Shown: positions 36,256 through 44,390 of the stretch, in pieces
How positions within the stretch are numbered: the stretch's first letter is position 1
How the letters are laid out: each line of letters starts with the position of its first letter
Assembly (NCBI GenBank): GCA_036839715.1
Contig: DAITDU010000001.1
Coordinates: forward strand, 82,142 to 146,141
Length of the DNA: 64,000 bases
From: Thermocaproicibacter sp002410755
GTDB taxonomy: Bacteria > Bacillota > Clostridia > Oscillospirales > Acutalibacteraceae
Direction: 5' to 3'
Made by a program: the position numbers and the translations under genes
Notes under the pieces: generated by a model
Seen by the model: only the letters and a program-made list of their open reading frames with translations
Databases searched by the model: none
What the model was told of the DNA's origin: nothing

Positions 36256-37038
36256 TCATTTTGCTCGAATGTGGTTCCTCTGACGGGCAATTTCATAGCA
36301 GATCACACCGCAGGCAACCGATGCATTCAGCGAATTTATCTTTCCCATCATCGGCAGAGATATGATGAAATCCGATTTTTCCCGAAGCAGCCGGCTTACA
36401 CCAAAGCCCTCCGAGCCAATTACAACAGCAGCCGGGCCGGTGTAATCAACGTTGCACCAGGTTTCGCCGTCCAGATCGGCGGCATAGATCCATACGCCGC
36501 GCTTTTTCAACTCGTCCACCGCTGCGGCGAGGTTTGATACGCGGGCGACGGGGATATACTCCACTGCACCGGCACTTGATTTTCCAACGGCCCAGGTCAG
36601 CCCCACGCTGCGGCGCTTTGGAATAATAACACCATGTGCGCCTGTACACTCTGCTACACGGAGGACGGCACCGAGATTATGCGGGTCCTCCAGGCCGTCT
36701 GCGATAATGAGGAACGGCGGTTCTTTCCGCTGTGCTGCAAGCGCAAAGATGTCGTCGATTGAAGCGTAGTCCTTTGCCGCGGCAACGGCGACAACACCCT
36801 GATGAACTGCTCCGACACACAGATGATCCAACTTAACGGGATCAGCATCCTTTACGGGAATGCCCAGCTTTTTTGCCTGTGCGGCAATCGCGCCAAGGCT
36901 GCCGGAGCGGTCACCGCGGGCAATATAAAGGCTGTCAATCGCCCTGCCGCTGCGGAGAGCCTCCGTTACGGCATTGCGCCCGGCAATCACGCCTTCCGGT
37001 TCTCTTTCGGTTGTTTTGCTTTTCTGTTCATAATCCAT
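36256..37038 (-). CDS. rlmB: 23S rRNA guanosine-2'-O-methyltransferase, TrmH/RlmB family
   Basis: SPOUT-fold methyltransferase, 260 residues. An N-terminal RNA-binding domain (VIAGRNAVTEALRSGRAIDSL) precedes the knotted catalytic domain with DGLEDPHNLGAVLRVAECTG, VIGSEGFGVSRLLREKSD and the motif 3 segment PMMGKINSLNASVA. These are the three TrmH signatures. Its target is probably the 23S rRNA peptidyl-transferase region, by family. AAGGAG precedes the ATG. The large pseudo-ATPase gene follows closely and is likely co-transcribed. Confidence 0.93.
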   Translation of the reverse strand: MDYEQKSKTTEREPEGVIAGRNAVTEALRSGRAIDSLYIARGDRSGSLGAIAAQAKKLGIPVKDADPVKLDHLCVGAVHQGVVAVAAAKDYASIDDIFALAAQRKEPPFLIIADGLEDPHNLGAVLRVAECTGAHGVIIPKRRSVGLTWAVGKSSAGAVEYIPVARVSNLAAAVDELKKRGVWIYAADLDGETWCNVDYTGPAAVVIGSEGFGVSRLLREKSDFIISLPMMGKINSLNASVACGVICYEIARQRNHIRAK

Positions 37039-37080
37039 CTATAAAAACTCCTTATTTTATATTTTATTACATTTAAAAAC

Positions 37081-37114
37081 ATTATATCACAAAAACCGGT
37101 TTCCATATATGGAA
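37081..37114 (-). promoter_or_regulatory. Possible rlmB promoter with upstream 14-bp palindrome
   Basis: On the minus strand an extended -10, TGATATAAT, occurs with TATAAT at 37081-37086. A perfect palindrome TTCCATATATGGAA (37101-37114) lies where the -35 would be. No good -35 is seen, so an activator or repressor site is possible. The rest of 37115-37394 is AT-rich, and I see no gene or named element in it. Confidence 0.4.
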
Positions 37115-37394
37115 GGGTACGTTTTTTTCCCAACATGTTTTCCACCATATATTTGGTTCTAAATATGAATATACATGCTGTTTTTTCCCGCCCGTATGCT
37201 GTTTATACGAAGCGTATTTCAACTTTTCCGGCTAAACCGGTGAAATATGCGTGGAAGAGCTGTGGAAAACTCGGTTGAAAGTGTTGATAAGTCTAGGTGA
37301 GACTTGCTTTGAGTATTCCACCCGTAAAATGTATACTGGGGAATACGGGACAGCCGGCGGGCTTTTTTCACTACGCTCCGTATTTGTCAAGTGG

Positions 37395-37423
37395 TTGTAC
37401 GCAAAAAAAAATTATGGTATTAT
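37395..37423 (+). promoter_or_regulatory. Promoter of the DNA glycosylase gene
   Basis: TTGTAC (37395-37400), 17-base spacer, TATTAT (37418-37423); the start codon lies about 45 bases downstream. Confidence 0.6.
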
Positions 37424-37467
37424 AACGGAAGAATGGTGGATTGCCACCGGAAAGGAGGGGAATTTTC

Positions 37468-38268
37468 ATGAAAACTGGAGTCCTCGGGCAGATCCTTAAC
37501 TGCGGCCAGTGTTTCCGCTGGCATTATCTCCCGGACGGCTCGTGGGAAGGTGTGGTGCGCGGTCGTTTCCTCCGGCTGACGGGAAAAAACCTCCTTTCCA
37601 TTCTGACGGACAGCTTTTGGACAACATATTTTGACTTTTCGACAGATTATGCGTCGATTCGCGCTTCACTCACGCCGCTTGACCCGATCCTTGCGGAAGC
37701 AGCGGCTTATGCGCCGGAAATCCGCATCCTCCGGCAGGAACCATGGGAAGCACTGTGCTCGTTTATCCTTTCCCAATGCAATAACATCAAGCGCATCCGC
37801 GGCATGGTGGAGCGCCTCTGTACCGCTTACGGGGAACCGGTAAAAGGTACGGCAATGCACGCTTTTCCGGCTCCGGATGCCCTTGCCCGTGCCGGGGAAA
37901 ATGACCTGCGTGCGCTCGGCTGCGGTTTCCGCGCGCCTTATGTGCTGGATGCTGCACATAAGGTCGCTTCCGGGAGCCTTGACCTTGGCGCCGTTGCATG
38001 TCTGCCGCTCCCTGAAGCGCAGGAGCGCCTTGTCAAAATAGAGGGTGTCGGCCCAAAAGTAGCCTCCTGTACGCTCCTTTACGGGATGCACCGGCTTGAT
38101 GCGTTTCCCATGGATGTCTGGATGAAGCGCGTGATGGGCACGCTGTTCCCCGGACGCAGCCCGGAATGGTTTGGCCCTTATGCCGGCGTTGCGCAGCAGT
38201 ATCTTTTCCACTACAGCCGCCATCATCCGGAACTGTTCCGGGAAAAGGTGCAAAATGGAAGGAAATAA
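37468..38268 (+). CDS. 8-oxoguanine DNA glycosylase, OGG1-like HhH-GPD family
   Basis: The enzyme removes oxidised guanine and nicks the abasic site. The 266 residues begin with an OGG1-type domain (LGQILNCGQCFRWHYLPDGSWEG). The EPWEALCSFILSQCNNIKRI segment and the helix-hairpin-helix VKIEGVGPKVASCTLL follow, the latter with the catalytic lysine (near 190). The catalytic aspartate is in DAFPMDVWMKRVM. GGAGGGG precedes the ATG at 37468. The upstream in-frame ATG at 37441 lacks a site. Confidence 0.93.
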   Translation: MKTGVLGQILNCGQCFRWHYLPDGSWEGVVRGRFLRLTGKNLLSILTDSFWTTYFDFSTDYASIRASLTPLDPILAEAAAYAPEIRILRQEPWEALCSFILSQCNNIKRIRGMVERLCTAYGEPVKGTAMHAFPAPDALARAGENDLRALGCGFRAPYVLDAAHKVASGSLDLGAVACLPLPEAQERLVKIEGVGPKVASCTLLYGMHRLDAFPMDVWMKRVMGTLFPGRSPEWFGPYAGVAQQYLFHYSRHHPELFREKVQNGRK

Positions 38269-38289
38269 ACGATATTTTGGGGGCATCTA

Positions 38290-38318
38290 TTCCTTTTTTG
38301 CAGCTAAAGGGGTATAAT
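38290..38318 (+). promoter_or_regulatory. Promoter of fba
   Basis: TTCCTT (38290-38295), 17-base spacer, consensus TATAAT (38313-38318). Confidence 0.55.
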
Positions 38319-38358
38319 AACTAACGAAATAAAAATACGAACTGAGGAGTGACAGCCA

Positions 38359-39303
38359 ATGTCGTTAGTCAATAGTAGGGAAATATTCAAAAAAGCTTAT
38401 GCCGGCGGATACGCCATCGGTGCATTCAATGTAAATAATATGGAAATTGTCCAGGGTATTACCGAGGCAGCTGCCGAGCTGAAAGCGCCGGTCATTCTGC
38501 AGGCTTCCGCAGGTGCACGCAAATATGCAACGCACACATACCTTGTCAAGCTCGTTGAGGCAGCGGTTATTGAGCACCCGGAAATCCCGATTGTGCTCCA
38601 CCTTGACCATGGCCCCTCCTATGAGGTCTGCAGGGATTGTGTTGACGGCGGCTTCACTTCCGTGATGTTCGACGGTTCCTCGAAACCTTATGAGGAAAAT
38701 ATTGCAGAGACGAAAAAAGTTGTTGAGTACGCCCATGCGCGCAATGTCACTGTCGAGGCAGAACTTGGCCGCCTTGCAGGCATTGAGGACGCTGTGAATG
38801 TTGACAACGATAAGGCACAGTTCACAGACCCGGATCAGGTTCAGGACTTTGTCAGCCGCACCGGCGTTGATTCTCTTGCCATTGCCATCGGAACCAGCCA
38901 CGGCGCCTATAAGTTCAAGCCCGGCCAGAAGCCGCAGCTCCGGTTTGACATTCTGAAGGAAGTCTCCGACCGTCTCCCCGGATTCCCGATTGTGCTGCAC
39001 GGTGCTTCCTCCGTCCCGCAGGAGTATGTGAAGATGGTCAACCAGTACGGCGGCAAGATGCCGGATGCCATTGGCATCCCGGAGGAAATGCTCCGTAAGG
39101 CGGCAACCATGGCTGTCTGCAAGATTAATGTGGACTCCGACCTGCGTCTGGCCATGACTGCCAGCATCCGCAAGCACTTCGCCGAGCATCCGGAACACTT
39201 TGATCCGCGCCAGTATCTCGGTGACGGGCGTGCCGCAATCAAAGCAGTTGTTGAGCACAAGATTAACTGTGTTCTCGGCTGTGCCGGTAAGGCTGACGAC
39301 TAA
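38359..39303 (+). CDS. fba: Fructose-bisphosphate aldolase, class II
   Basis: Zinc aldolase of glycolysis, cleaving fructose-1,6-bisphosphate. The 314-residue protein has the class II motifs GAFNVNNMEIVQGI, VLHLDHGPSYE with metal histidine and catalytic aspartate, SVMFDGSSKPYEEN, VEAELGRLAG, and the phosphate-binding GTSHGAYK and LHGASSVP. The latter histidines bind zinc. TGAGGAG precedes the ATG. It is a single-gene unit between a promoter and a terminator. Confidence 0.96.
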   Translation: MSLVNSREIFKKAYAGGYAIGAFNVNNMEIVQGITEAAAELKAPVILQASAGARKYATHTYLVKLVEAAVIEHPEIPIVLHLDHGPSYEVCRDCVDGGFTSVMFDGSSKPYEENIAETKKVVEYAHARNVTVEAELGRLAGIEDAVNVDNDKAQFTDPDQVQDFVSRTGVDSLAIAIGTSHGAYKFKPGQKPQLRFDILKEVSDRLPGFPIVLHGASSVPQEYVKMVNQYGGKMPDAIGIPEEMLRKAATMAVCKINVDSDLRLAMTASIRKHFAEHPEHFDPRQYLGDGRAAIKAVVEHKINCVLGCAGKADD

Positions 39304-39333
39304 ATCTGCCTATGCTAGGTTAACTGCAAAAAT

Positions 39334-39375
39334 CAGCGCTCTGGGCGTATTTACCGCGTCCGGGGCGCTTTTTCA
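39334..39375 (+). terminator. Intrinsic terminator after fba
   Basis: AGCGCTCTGGGCG can pair, with some G-T pairs, to CGTCCGGGGCGCT, followed by TTTTTC. Confidence 0.65.
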
Positions 39376-39417
39376 TATTCCGGGTTTTCCTCCTTTAAAA
39401 AAACAAGGAAAGAAACA

Positions 39418-39446
39418 TTGACTGGCTTGCTGCGGAAGATTAAAAT
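39418..39446 (+). promoter_or_regulatory. Promoter of the mtnA-PNP-proC run
   Basis: TTGACT (39418-39423), 17-base spacer, TAAAAT (39441-39446). Each box is five of six. Confidence 0.65.
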
Positions 39447-39521
39447 AGAACTGTTAGGAATGTCTGGAAGCATTTCCCTGCTGCTCCCAATTTTTGAGTC
39501 GGAACGGATTGGAAGGATAAC

Positions 39522-40601
39522 ATGGACAAGATGAAACATAAGGCACTGGCTGAGAATGTAAAGCTGTCTGATGACGGAAAGAAAGTCATCATCATCGACC
39601 AGACACAGCTGCCAAACCGCCTCATTTTTCTGGAACTCAGTAAGCCGGAAGAATGCTATGATGCCATCCGGACACTGAAGGTTCGCGGTGCCCCGGCGAT
39701 TGGTGTCTTTGCCGGCTACGCAATTAAGGTGCTTGCACAGCAGTTCCAAAATCTTCCCTACGGTGAATTCGCTGAAAAATTCCACAAGACGGCGGAGTAC
39801 CTTGACTCTTCGCGCCCCACGGCTGTGAATCTGAGTTGGGCCCTGCGCCGCATGGAAAAAGTCGTGACAGAGGGCCGGGGCATTCCTGTCACGGAGACGG
39901 TAGCATTGCTTGGGGTGGAAAGCACCGCAATTCAGCGGGAAGACATCGAGATGTGCCGGAAAATTTCCGAGTATGGGCTGACCCTTCTGCATGACGGCGA
40001 TGGCGTGCTGACGCACTGCAATGCAGGGCCGCTTGCAACTTCGCGCTATGGCACGTCAATCGGGCCAATCCTGCTTGGGCATGAGCGCGGGATGAAGTTC
40101 CATGTCTTTGCCGATGAGACGCGGCCGCTGCTTCAGGGTGCACGGCTGACCACTTATGAGCTTCAAAAAGCCGGCGTAAATGTGACGCTGATTTGCGACA
40201 ACATGGCAAGCATTGTAATGAAAAACGGCTGGATCAATGCCTGCTTTGTCGGCAGTGACCGCATTGCTGCAAATGGGGATTTTGCAAATAAAATTGGGAC
40301 TTCCGGTGTTGCAATTCTTGCAAAATATTATGGCATCCCGTTCTATGCACTGGCACCGACTTCCACAGTGGATATGGCCTGCCTGACAGGCGCCCAGATT
40401 CAAATCGAGCTGCGTGACCCGGATGAGATAAAGAACAAATTTTACCGGGAGCCGATGGCCCTGCCGGAAGTAAAATGTTACAACCCGGCATTTGACGTAA
40501 CAGACCATACACTTGTTTCAGGCATCGTGACCGAAAAGGGCATCTGCCGCCCGCCGTACACTGAGAGCCTCGCTGGGCTCTTTCAGGAAAAGAGAGGATA
40601 A
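39522..40601 (+). CDS. mtnA: S-methyl-5-thioribose-1-phosphate isomerase
   Basis: MtnA isomerises methylthioribose-1-phosphate to the ribulose form in methylthioadenosine salvage. The 359 residues contain the VRGAPAIGVFAGYA motif, the catalytic cysteine in LTHCNAGPLATSRYGT (near 165) and the catalytic aspartate in VGSDRIAANGDFANKIGT (near 245). These separate MtnA from eIF2B-like paralogues. GGAAGGA precedes the ATG. The next gene is a nucleoside phosphorylase only three bases later. Together they could turn methylthioadenosine or deoxyadenosine into a sugar phosphate. Confidence 0.93.
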   Translation: MDKMKHKALAENVKLSDDGKKVIIIDQTQLPNRLIFLELSKPEECYDAIRTLKVRGAPAIGVFAGYAIKVLAQQFQNLPYGEFAEKFHKTAEYLDSSRPTAVNLSWALRRMEKVVTEGRGIPVTETVALLGVESTAIQREDIEMCRKISEYGLTLLHDGDGVLTHCNAGPLATSRYGTSIGPILLGHERGMKFHVFADETRPLLQGARLTTYELQKAGVNVTLICDNMASIVMKNGWINACFVGSDRIAANGDFANKIGTSGVAILAKYYGIPFYALAPTSTVDMACLTGAQIQIELRDPDEIKNKFYREPMALPEVKCYNPAFDVTDHTLVSGIVTEKGICRPPYTESLAGLFQEKRG

Positions 40602-40604
40602 GCC

Positions 40605-41333
40605 ATGACAAGATCATCCATTTCCCAGAGCATCTCCGTCGCGGATGGAGAGATCGCAAAAGTCGTTCTGCTGCCCGGTGATCCGCTGCGCGCAAAGTAT
40701 GTAGCGGATCATTACCTTGAAAACCCAGTCTGTTTCAATACGGTCCGCAACATGCTCGGCTATACGGGCACCTACCACGGCAAAAAAATATCCGTGATGG
40801 GCAGCGGCATGGGCATCCCGTCCATGGGTATCTATGCAACGGAACTCTATACGCAGTTTGGTGTTGAAGCGCTGATCCGCATCGGTTCTGCCGGGGGCAT
40901 TACAGAAAATGTAAAGGTGCGTGATGTCGTCATTGCCATGGCGGCTTCGACGAACTCAAGCTATGGCGCCGCCTATGGCCTTCCGGGATATTTTACACCC
41001 ACCGCGGATTATGGGATGCTGGAAGAATCTGTAAAGGCAGCGAGAAAGCTCAAAGTCAATATTGCTGTTGGACAGGTTTACTCTTCGGACTTCTTTTATT
41101 ATCCACAGCCGGACATTAACCAGAAAATGCGCGACCTCGGTATCCTTGCTGTTGAGATGGAGACGGCAGGCCTTTACTGGACTGCGGCGGCCTGCCACAA
41201 AAAGGCGCTCAGCATCCTGACAGTTTCCGACCACCTCTTTACCGGTGAGTCCCTTTCTGCTATTGAGCGTCAGGAATCATTCCACGACATGATGGAGATT
41301 GCACTTGAAACCGCCTGCAAATATGCAGACTGA
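40605..41333 (+). CDS. deoD: Purine-nucleoside phosphorylase, DeoD type
   Basis: The 242-residue enzyme phosphorolyses purine nucleosides. DeoD features are LLPGDPLRAKYVADHYL, SGMGIPSMGIYATELY, RIGSAGGI, EMETAGLYW and the catalytic aspartate in TVSDHLFTGE. Length and motifs point to the hexameric bacterial class rather than MTA phosphorylase. Its pairing with mtnA raises the possibility that methylthioadenosine or 5'-deoxyadenosine is used. It is followed by proC 21 bases later, likely co-transcribed. Confidence 0.93.
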   Translation: MTRSSISQSISVADGEIAKVVLLPGDPLRAKYVADHYLENPVCFNTVRNMLGYTGTYHGKKISVMGSGMGIPSMGIYATELYTQFGVEALIRIGSAGGITENVKVRDVVIAMAASTNSSYGAAYGLPGYFTPTADYGMLEESVKAARKLKVNIAVGQVYSSDFFYYPQPDINQKMRDLGILAVEMETAGLYWTAAACHKKALSILTVSDHLFTGESLSAIERQESFHDMMEIALETACKYAD

Positions 41334-41354
41334 TAAAAATCCGGAGGGATTACA

Positions 41355-42158
41355 GTGACAAAGAAAAAGATAGGCTTTATTGGCTGCGGAAATATGGCAC
41401 ATGCCATAATCAGCGGTATCCTTGCGGCGGGTATCCTCCGCCCGGAGGAAATTGTTGCCTCAAACCATACTTCCCCAAAGCTGGAAGCGGCAAAAGCGGA
41501 ATTTGGGATTGAAATAACAATGGATAACCGGAAAGCTGCCGCAGAAAGCCAGATCCTCGTGCTGGCAGTGAAGCCGCAGTCCTGCATGAAAGTAATTTCA
41601 GAAATTGCAGGAAATGTGCCGGAAAAAAGCGTTATCGTAACGCTCATGCCGGGAAAGACGCTTGCGCAGCTGGAAGAAATGTTCGGGCGCCAACTGAAAA
41701 TCATCCGCGCCATGCCGAATACACCGGCACTTGTGAGAGAAGGAATGACGGCGCTTTGCCCTAATGCCCTTGTCACGGAAGAAGAGCTTGCGGAAGTGGT
41801 ACGAATTTTCAGCAGCTTTGGCAAAGCCGAAGTCGTCGATGAATCCATGATGGATGCCGTGGTAGCAGTGAGCGGAAGCTCGCCAGCCTATGTTTTCCTT
41901 CTGATTGAGGCAATGGCGGATGCAGCCGTAGCCGGTGGTATGAAACGGAGCCAGGCGTATACTTTTGCAGCTCAGGCCGTGCTTGGCAGCGCAAAGATGG
42001 TCCTCAAAACGGGAAAACATCCCGCCGAGCTGAAAGACATGGTCTGTTCACCTGCGGGCACCACCATTGAGGCGGTAGCGGCACTGGAAAAAGACGGCTT
42101 CCGTTCTGCTGTCATTGACGCGATGCGTGCCTGCATGGAAAAATCGCGTTCCCTGTAA
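41355..42158 (+). CDS. proC: Pyrroline-5-carboxylate reductase
   Basis: ProC performs the last step of proline synthesis with NAD(P)H. The 267 residues have an N-terminal Rossmann motif (IGFIGCGNMAHAIISG), the VLAVKPQ segment, RAMPNTPALV and the C-terminal dimerisation domain with SGSSPAYVF and DMVCSPAGTTIEAVAALE. The start is GTG at 41355 behind CGGAGGG. No proA or proB is nearby. Confidence 0.95.
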   Translation: MTKKKIGFIGCGNMAHAIISGILAAGILRPEEIVASNHTSPKLEAAKAEFGIEITMDNRKAAAESQILVLAVKPQSCMKVISEIAGNVPEKSVIVTLMPGKTLAQLEEMFGRQLKIIRAMPNTPALVREGMTALCPNALVTEEELAEVVRIFSSFGKAEVVDESMMDAVVAVSGSSPAYVFLLIEAMADAAVAGGMKRSQAYTFAAQAVLGSAKMVLKTGKHPAELKDMVCSPAGTTIEAVAALEKDGFRSAVIDAMRACMEKSRSL

Positions 42159-42241
42159 AATTAAAGCCTGGAAAGCTTTTTCCTTTTTTTGCTGACACTG
42201 TCCTGAAAAACGGTGCCAGCATTGCTGCTTTACAGAAGAAA

Positions 42242-43186
42242 TTACTTTTTATAAAATGTGTGGTAAAGCCGGATGAATTTTTCGTCGCGCTCACGGATGG
42301 CTTTTTCACCCTTGCCGTCACTGTAATCATAGAATCCCTTGCCGGATTTAACGCCATACTCACCCTTTTCAAACTTTTCTTTCAGCAAGGGCGGGACTTC
42401 CTTTGAGTTGCAAAGGTCCGAAACAAGGTATTCTGCTACATGGTAAAAAATATCAATTCCGCCGAGGTCTGTAGTTTCCAGTGGCCCAATGCAGGCGTAG
42501 CGAAATCCAATCCCGTATTTAATGGCGTCGTCCACATCTTTTGCATCTGCAATTCCGGACTGCACAATATAGAGTGCTTCACGTAGCACGGCAAGCTGAA
42601 GACGGTTGCCAATAAACCCTTTTGCATCTTTTTTAACCAGGACAGGCTTTTTGCCAATCGTTTTGGCAAGAGCCAGAACGGCCTGTGCTGTCTTGTCATC
42701 CGTGCGGTTTCCCTTAATTACTTCAACGAGCGGCACAAGGTGTGGCGGATTAAACCAGTGCATCCCGCAGAAGCGTTCTGGCTTTTTAACTGCCTTTGCA
42801 ATTTCGGTGATGGAAAGCCCGGATGTATTTGTCGCCAGAATCGTATCATCCCGCACAAGCCCGGAGATTTTCTCCCAGAACTCATGTTTGATATCCATGT
42901 TTTCCACAATCGATTCGACAACAATATCACAGTCTTTGAAGCAGGCATCATCGGTTGTCAGCACAATCCGCTTTTTTACGTTTTCCGATTCCTCGGGTGT
43001 TAGGTCGCCGCTTTCTACCAGAGACTGCTGGTTAAGGGCAATCATTCTGCGGGCCTGTTCCAGTTTAGGCGCCCGATGATTGTAAAGAATGGTAGTATAC
43101 CCTTTTTCCGCAAAGATCTGCGACATTGAGGTGCCCATTGTGCCTGCACCGGCGAGCACCACTTTTTTAATTTGCTCCGCTTCCAT
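42242..43186 (-). CDS. 3-hydroxyacyl-CoA dehydrogenase (3-hydroxybutyryl-CoA dehydrogenase family)
   Basis: NAD(P)-dependent oxidoreductase of 314 residues. The N-terminal dinucleotide motif is VLAGAGTMGTSMSQIF. The SGLSITEIA and catalytic GMHWFNPPHLVPLVEV segments (His-Glu pair region) lie near 120-150. The C-terminal domain has KKDAKGFIGNRLQLAVLREA and GKGFYDYS. It resembles butyrate-pathway Hbd but has a somewhat longer C-terminus, and it stands alone with no thiolase or crotonase beside it. The physiological substrate could therefore be another hydroxyacyl-CoA or a hydroxy acid. AGGAAA precedes the ATG. Confidence 0.88.
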   Translation of the reverse strand: MEAEQIKKVVLAGAGTMGTSMSQIFAEKGYTTILYNHRAPKLEQARRMIALNQQSLVESGDLTPEESENVKKRIVLTTDDACFKDCDIVVESIVENMDIKHEFWEKISGLVRDDTILATNTSGLSITEIAKAVKKPERFCGMHWFNPPHLVPLVEVIKGNRTDDKTAQAVLALAKTIGKKPVLVKKDAKGFIGNRLQLAVLREALYIVQSGIADAKDVDDAIKYGIGFRYACIGPLETTDLGGIDIFYHVAEYLVSDLCNSKEVPPLLKEKFEKGEYGVKSGKGFYDYSDGKGEKAIRERDEKFIRLYHTFYKK

Positions 43187-43299
43187 GAAATTTCCTGCCT
43201 TTCCATCAATCCTGAAAGATTAACGTTGCTTTTCCTATAGTATAGCACTTCCCAGCCGAAAAAGTAGCCGCTTATCTTTTCATCTGCGGAAAAATATTT

Positions 43300-43345
43300 G
43301 ATTTCTTCGGCACCATATTTTTTAAAACTGTGATTGTGATATAAT
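43300..43345 (+). promoter_or_regulatory. Promoter copy 1 of a duplicated element (lipoprotein gene)
   Basis: An extended -10, TGATATAAT, with TATAAT at 43340-43345 is preceded by an AT-rich block reading ACCATATTTTTTAAAACTGTGA. The same arrangement occurs at 44185-44229 ahead of the nitrogenase-like operon. This copy has an extra six-base TTGTGA. No -35 close to consensus is seen in either. Confidence 0.65.
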
Positions 43346-43469
43346 ATAGCTGATTTGAGCGGCTATGAATCCGAGAAAAGCGAGAAGATAAGCCACACCG
43401 GCGTTGTAGCACTGGCAGAATAAAAGGTATCCTGTCAGCCACAACGCGAGTTAAAGGGAGGAGACACAA

Positions 43470-44141
43470 ATGAAAAGAAGACTTTTTTACAGCCATTATT
43501 TTGTTGCAGCTACCGTAATGATATTATCTTTATCTTTGTTCCTGACAGCTTGTAAAAAGGCAAGCTCTGGGGATACTTCGCAGGGAAAGGGCCAAGTATC
43601 TTTTGCATCATCCACATCGGCTGTGACAAAATCAGATGCGATTGTTTCCAGCATATCCGACGTCTCAACAGACCTGAATGCAGAGCTTTCTAGGCCGGAG
43701 GCAATTCTTGATAGCGGCAGTAACATCAAAGATATCAAGGGCTTTGTTCCCGTTGAAAATCAGTGCTTTCCGGTGGATTTGAATTCATGGGGCAGTGTTA
43801 AGTTTATATCTGGAAAAATCACAGGTGGGGCCCACGTACCAACTGTTTTCTATTTAACCAATGAGAGTGAGGATATTCTCTATCGTTTTAGTGACTCGCC
43901 TTTTCCTTATAATGTGGATGTCAGTGCAGTTTCATTTAAAGATGTCAACAAAGACGGGCTAAAGGACATTATTATTATTGTAGCTGATAATTCCAATGCT
44001 GGAAAACCGATTGCAGCTGTCTGGCTGCAGGGCAAGGATAAAAAGTTTGTCTGTAACCTGGATTTATTTCACAGCTTAAATGAATCCGGACATAATAAAA
44101 ATATAGAGGCTGTGGTGAATTACCTTTCAACTAAGTTTTAA
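43470..44141 (+). CDS. Lipoprotein of unknown function with EF-hand-like loop
   Basis: The 223-residue protein has a type II signal peptide with lipobox LTAC (cysteine near 28), then a Ser/Thr-rich linker and a C-terminal globular domain. A D-x-N-x-D-G loop (DVNKDGLKDIIIIV, near 155) resembles the calcium loops of FG-GAP/VCBS-type repeats. I do not recognise a family. GGGAGGAG precedes the ATG. The promoter resembles that of the nitrogenase-like operon downstream, so co-regulation is likely. Confidence 0.75.
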   Translation: MKRRLFYSHYFVAATVMILSLSLFLTACKKASSGDTSQGKGQVSFASSTSAVTKSDAIVSSISDVSTDLNAELSRPEAILDSGSNIKDIKGFVPVENQCFPVDLNSWGSVKFISGKITGGAHVPTVFYLTNESEDILYRFSDSPFPYNVDVSAVSFKDVNKDGLKDIIIIVADNSNAGKPIAAVWLQGKDKKFVCNLDLFHSLNESGHNKNIEAVVNYLSTKF

Positions 44142-44184
44142 TTACCAAACGGATAGCCGCATTTTTAGCGGTGACTTCGCAGAA

Positions 44185-44229
44185 AATATTTTACCTATGG
44201 TACCATATTTTTAAAAACTGTGATATAAT
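44185..44229 (+). promoter_or_regulatory. Promoter copy 2 of the duplicated element (nitrogenase-like operon)
   Basis: Extended -10 TGATATAAT with TATAAT at 44224-44229. Upstream is ACCATATTTTTAAAAACTGTGA, near-identical to copy 1. The further upstream GAAAATATTT also matches. The palindrome TATGGTACCATA (44196-44207) lies at the -35 position and could bind a regulator. Confidence 0.65.
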
Positions 44230-44295
44230 ACAACTGCTTTGTCGAAATCTGACATCGAAATTGCTTTGAGATGGAAGAGACGGACCATGCAGAAT

Positions 44296-44390
44296 TACAG
44301 TATGCCTGTTTCAGGAGCATACTGAAGAGTGCTTCGGACTGTATCTTTCGGGATATGGCCCTTTTTTATGCCGAAAAGGGGGAAAATTGG
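44296..44390 (+). promoter_or_regulatory. Structured leader ahead of the nitrogenase-like operon
   Basis: CAGTATGC pairs with GCATACTG (about 44297-44323) in a strong hairpin. Farther on, CCCTTTT (44359-44365) pairs with AAAAGGG (44374-44380), enclosing part of the ribosome site GGGGGAA used by the ATG at 44391. I could not match it to a known riboswitch class. Confidence 0.4.

Noticed and set aside
37251..37499. 82-codon open frame before the glycosylase gene
   Set aside because: No family resemblance, no good ribosome site, and it covers the glycosylase promoter and start.
38365..39258. 297-codon open frame on the minus strand
   Set aside because: Antisense to fba, with no recognisable protein features.
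42165..42235. Terminator between proC and the hydroxyacyl-CoA dehydrogenase gene
   Set aside because: A hairpin of about 11 bp with a mismatch exists near 42190-42221, but no T-tract follows on either strand.
44231..44390. Cobalamin or molybdenum-cofactor riboswitch ahead of the operon
   Set aside because: The importer type made this attractive, but I found no B12-box-like sequence and no convincing Moco fold.
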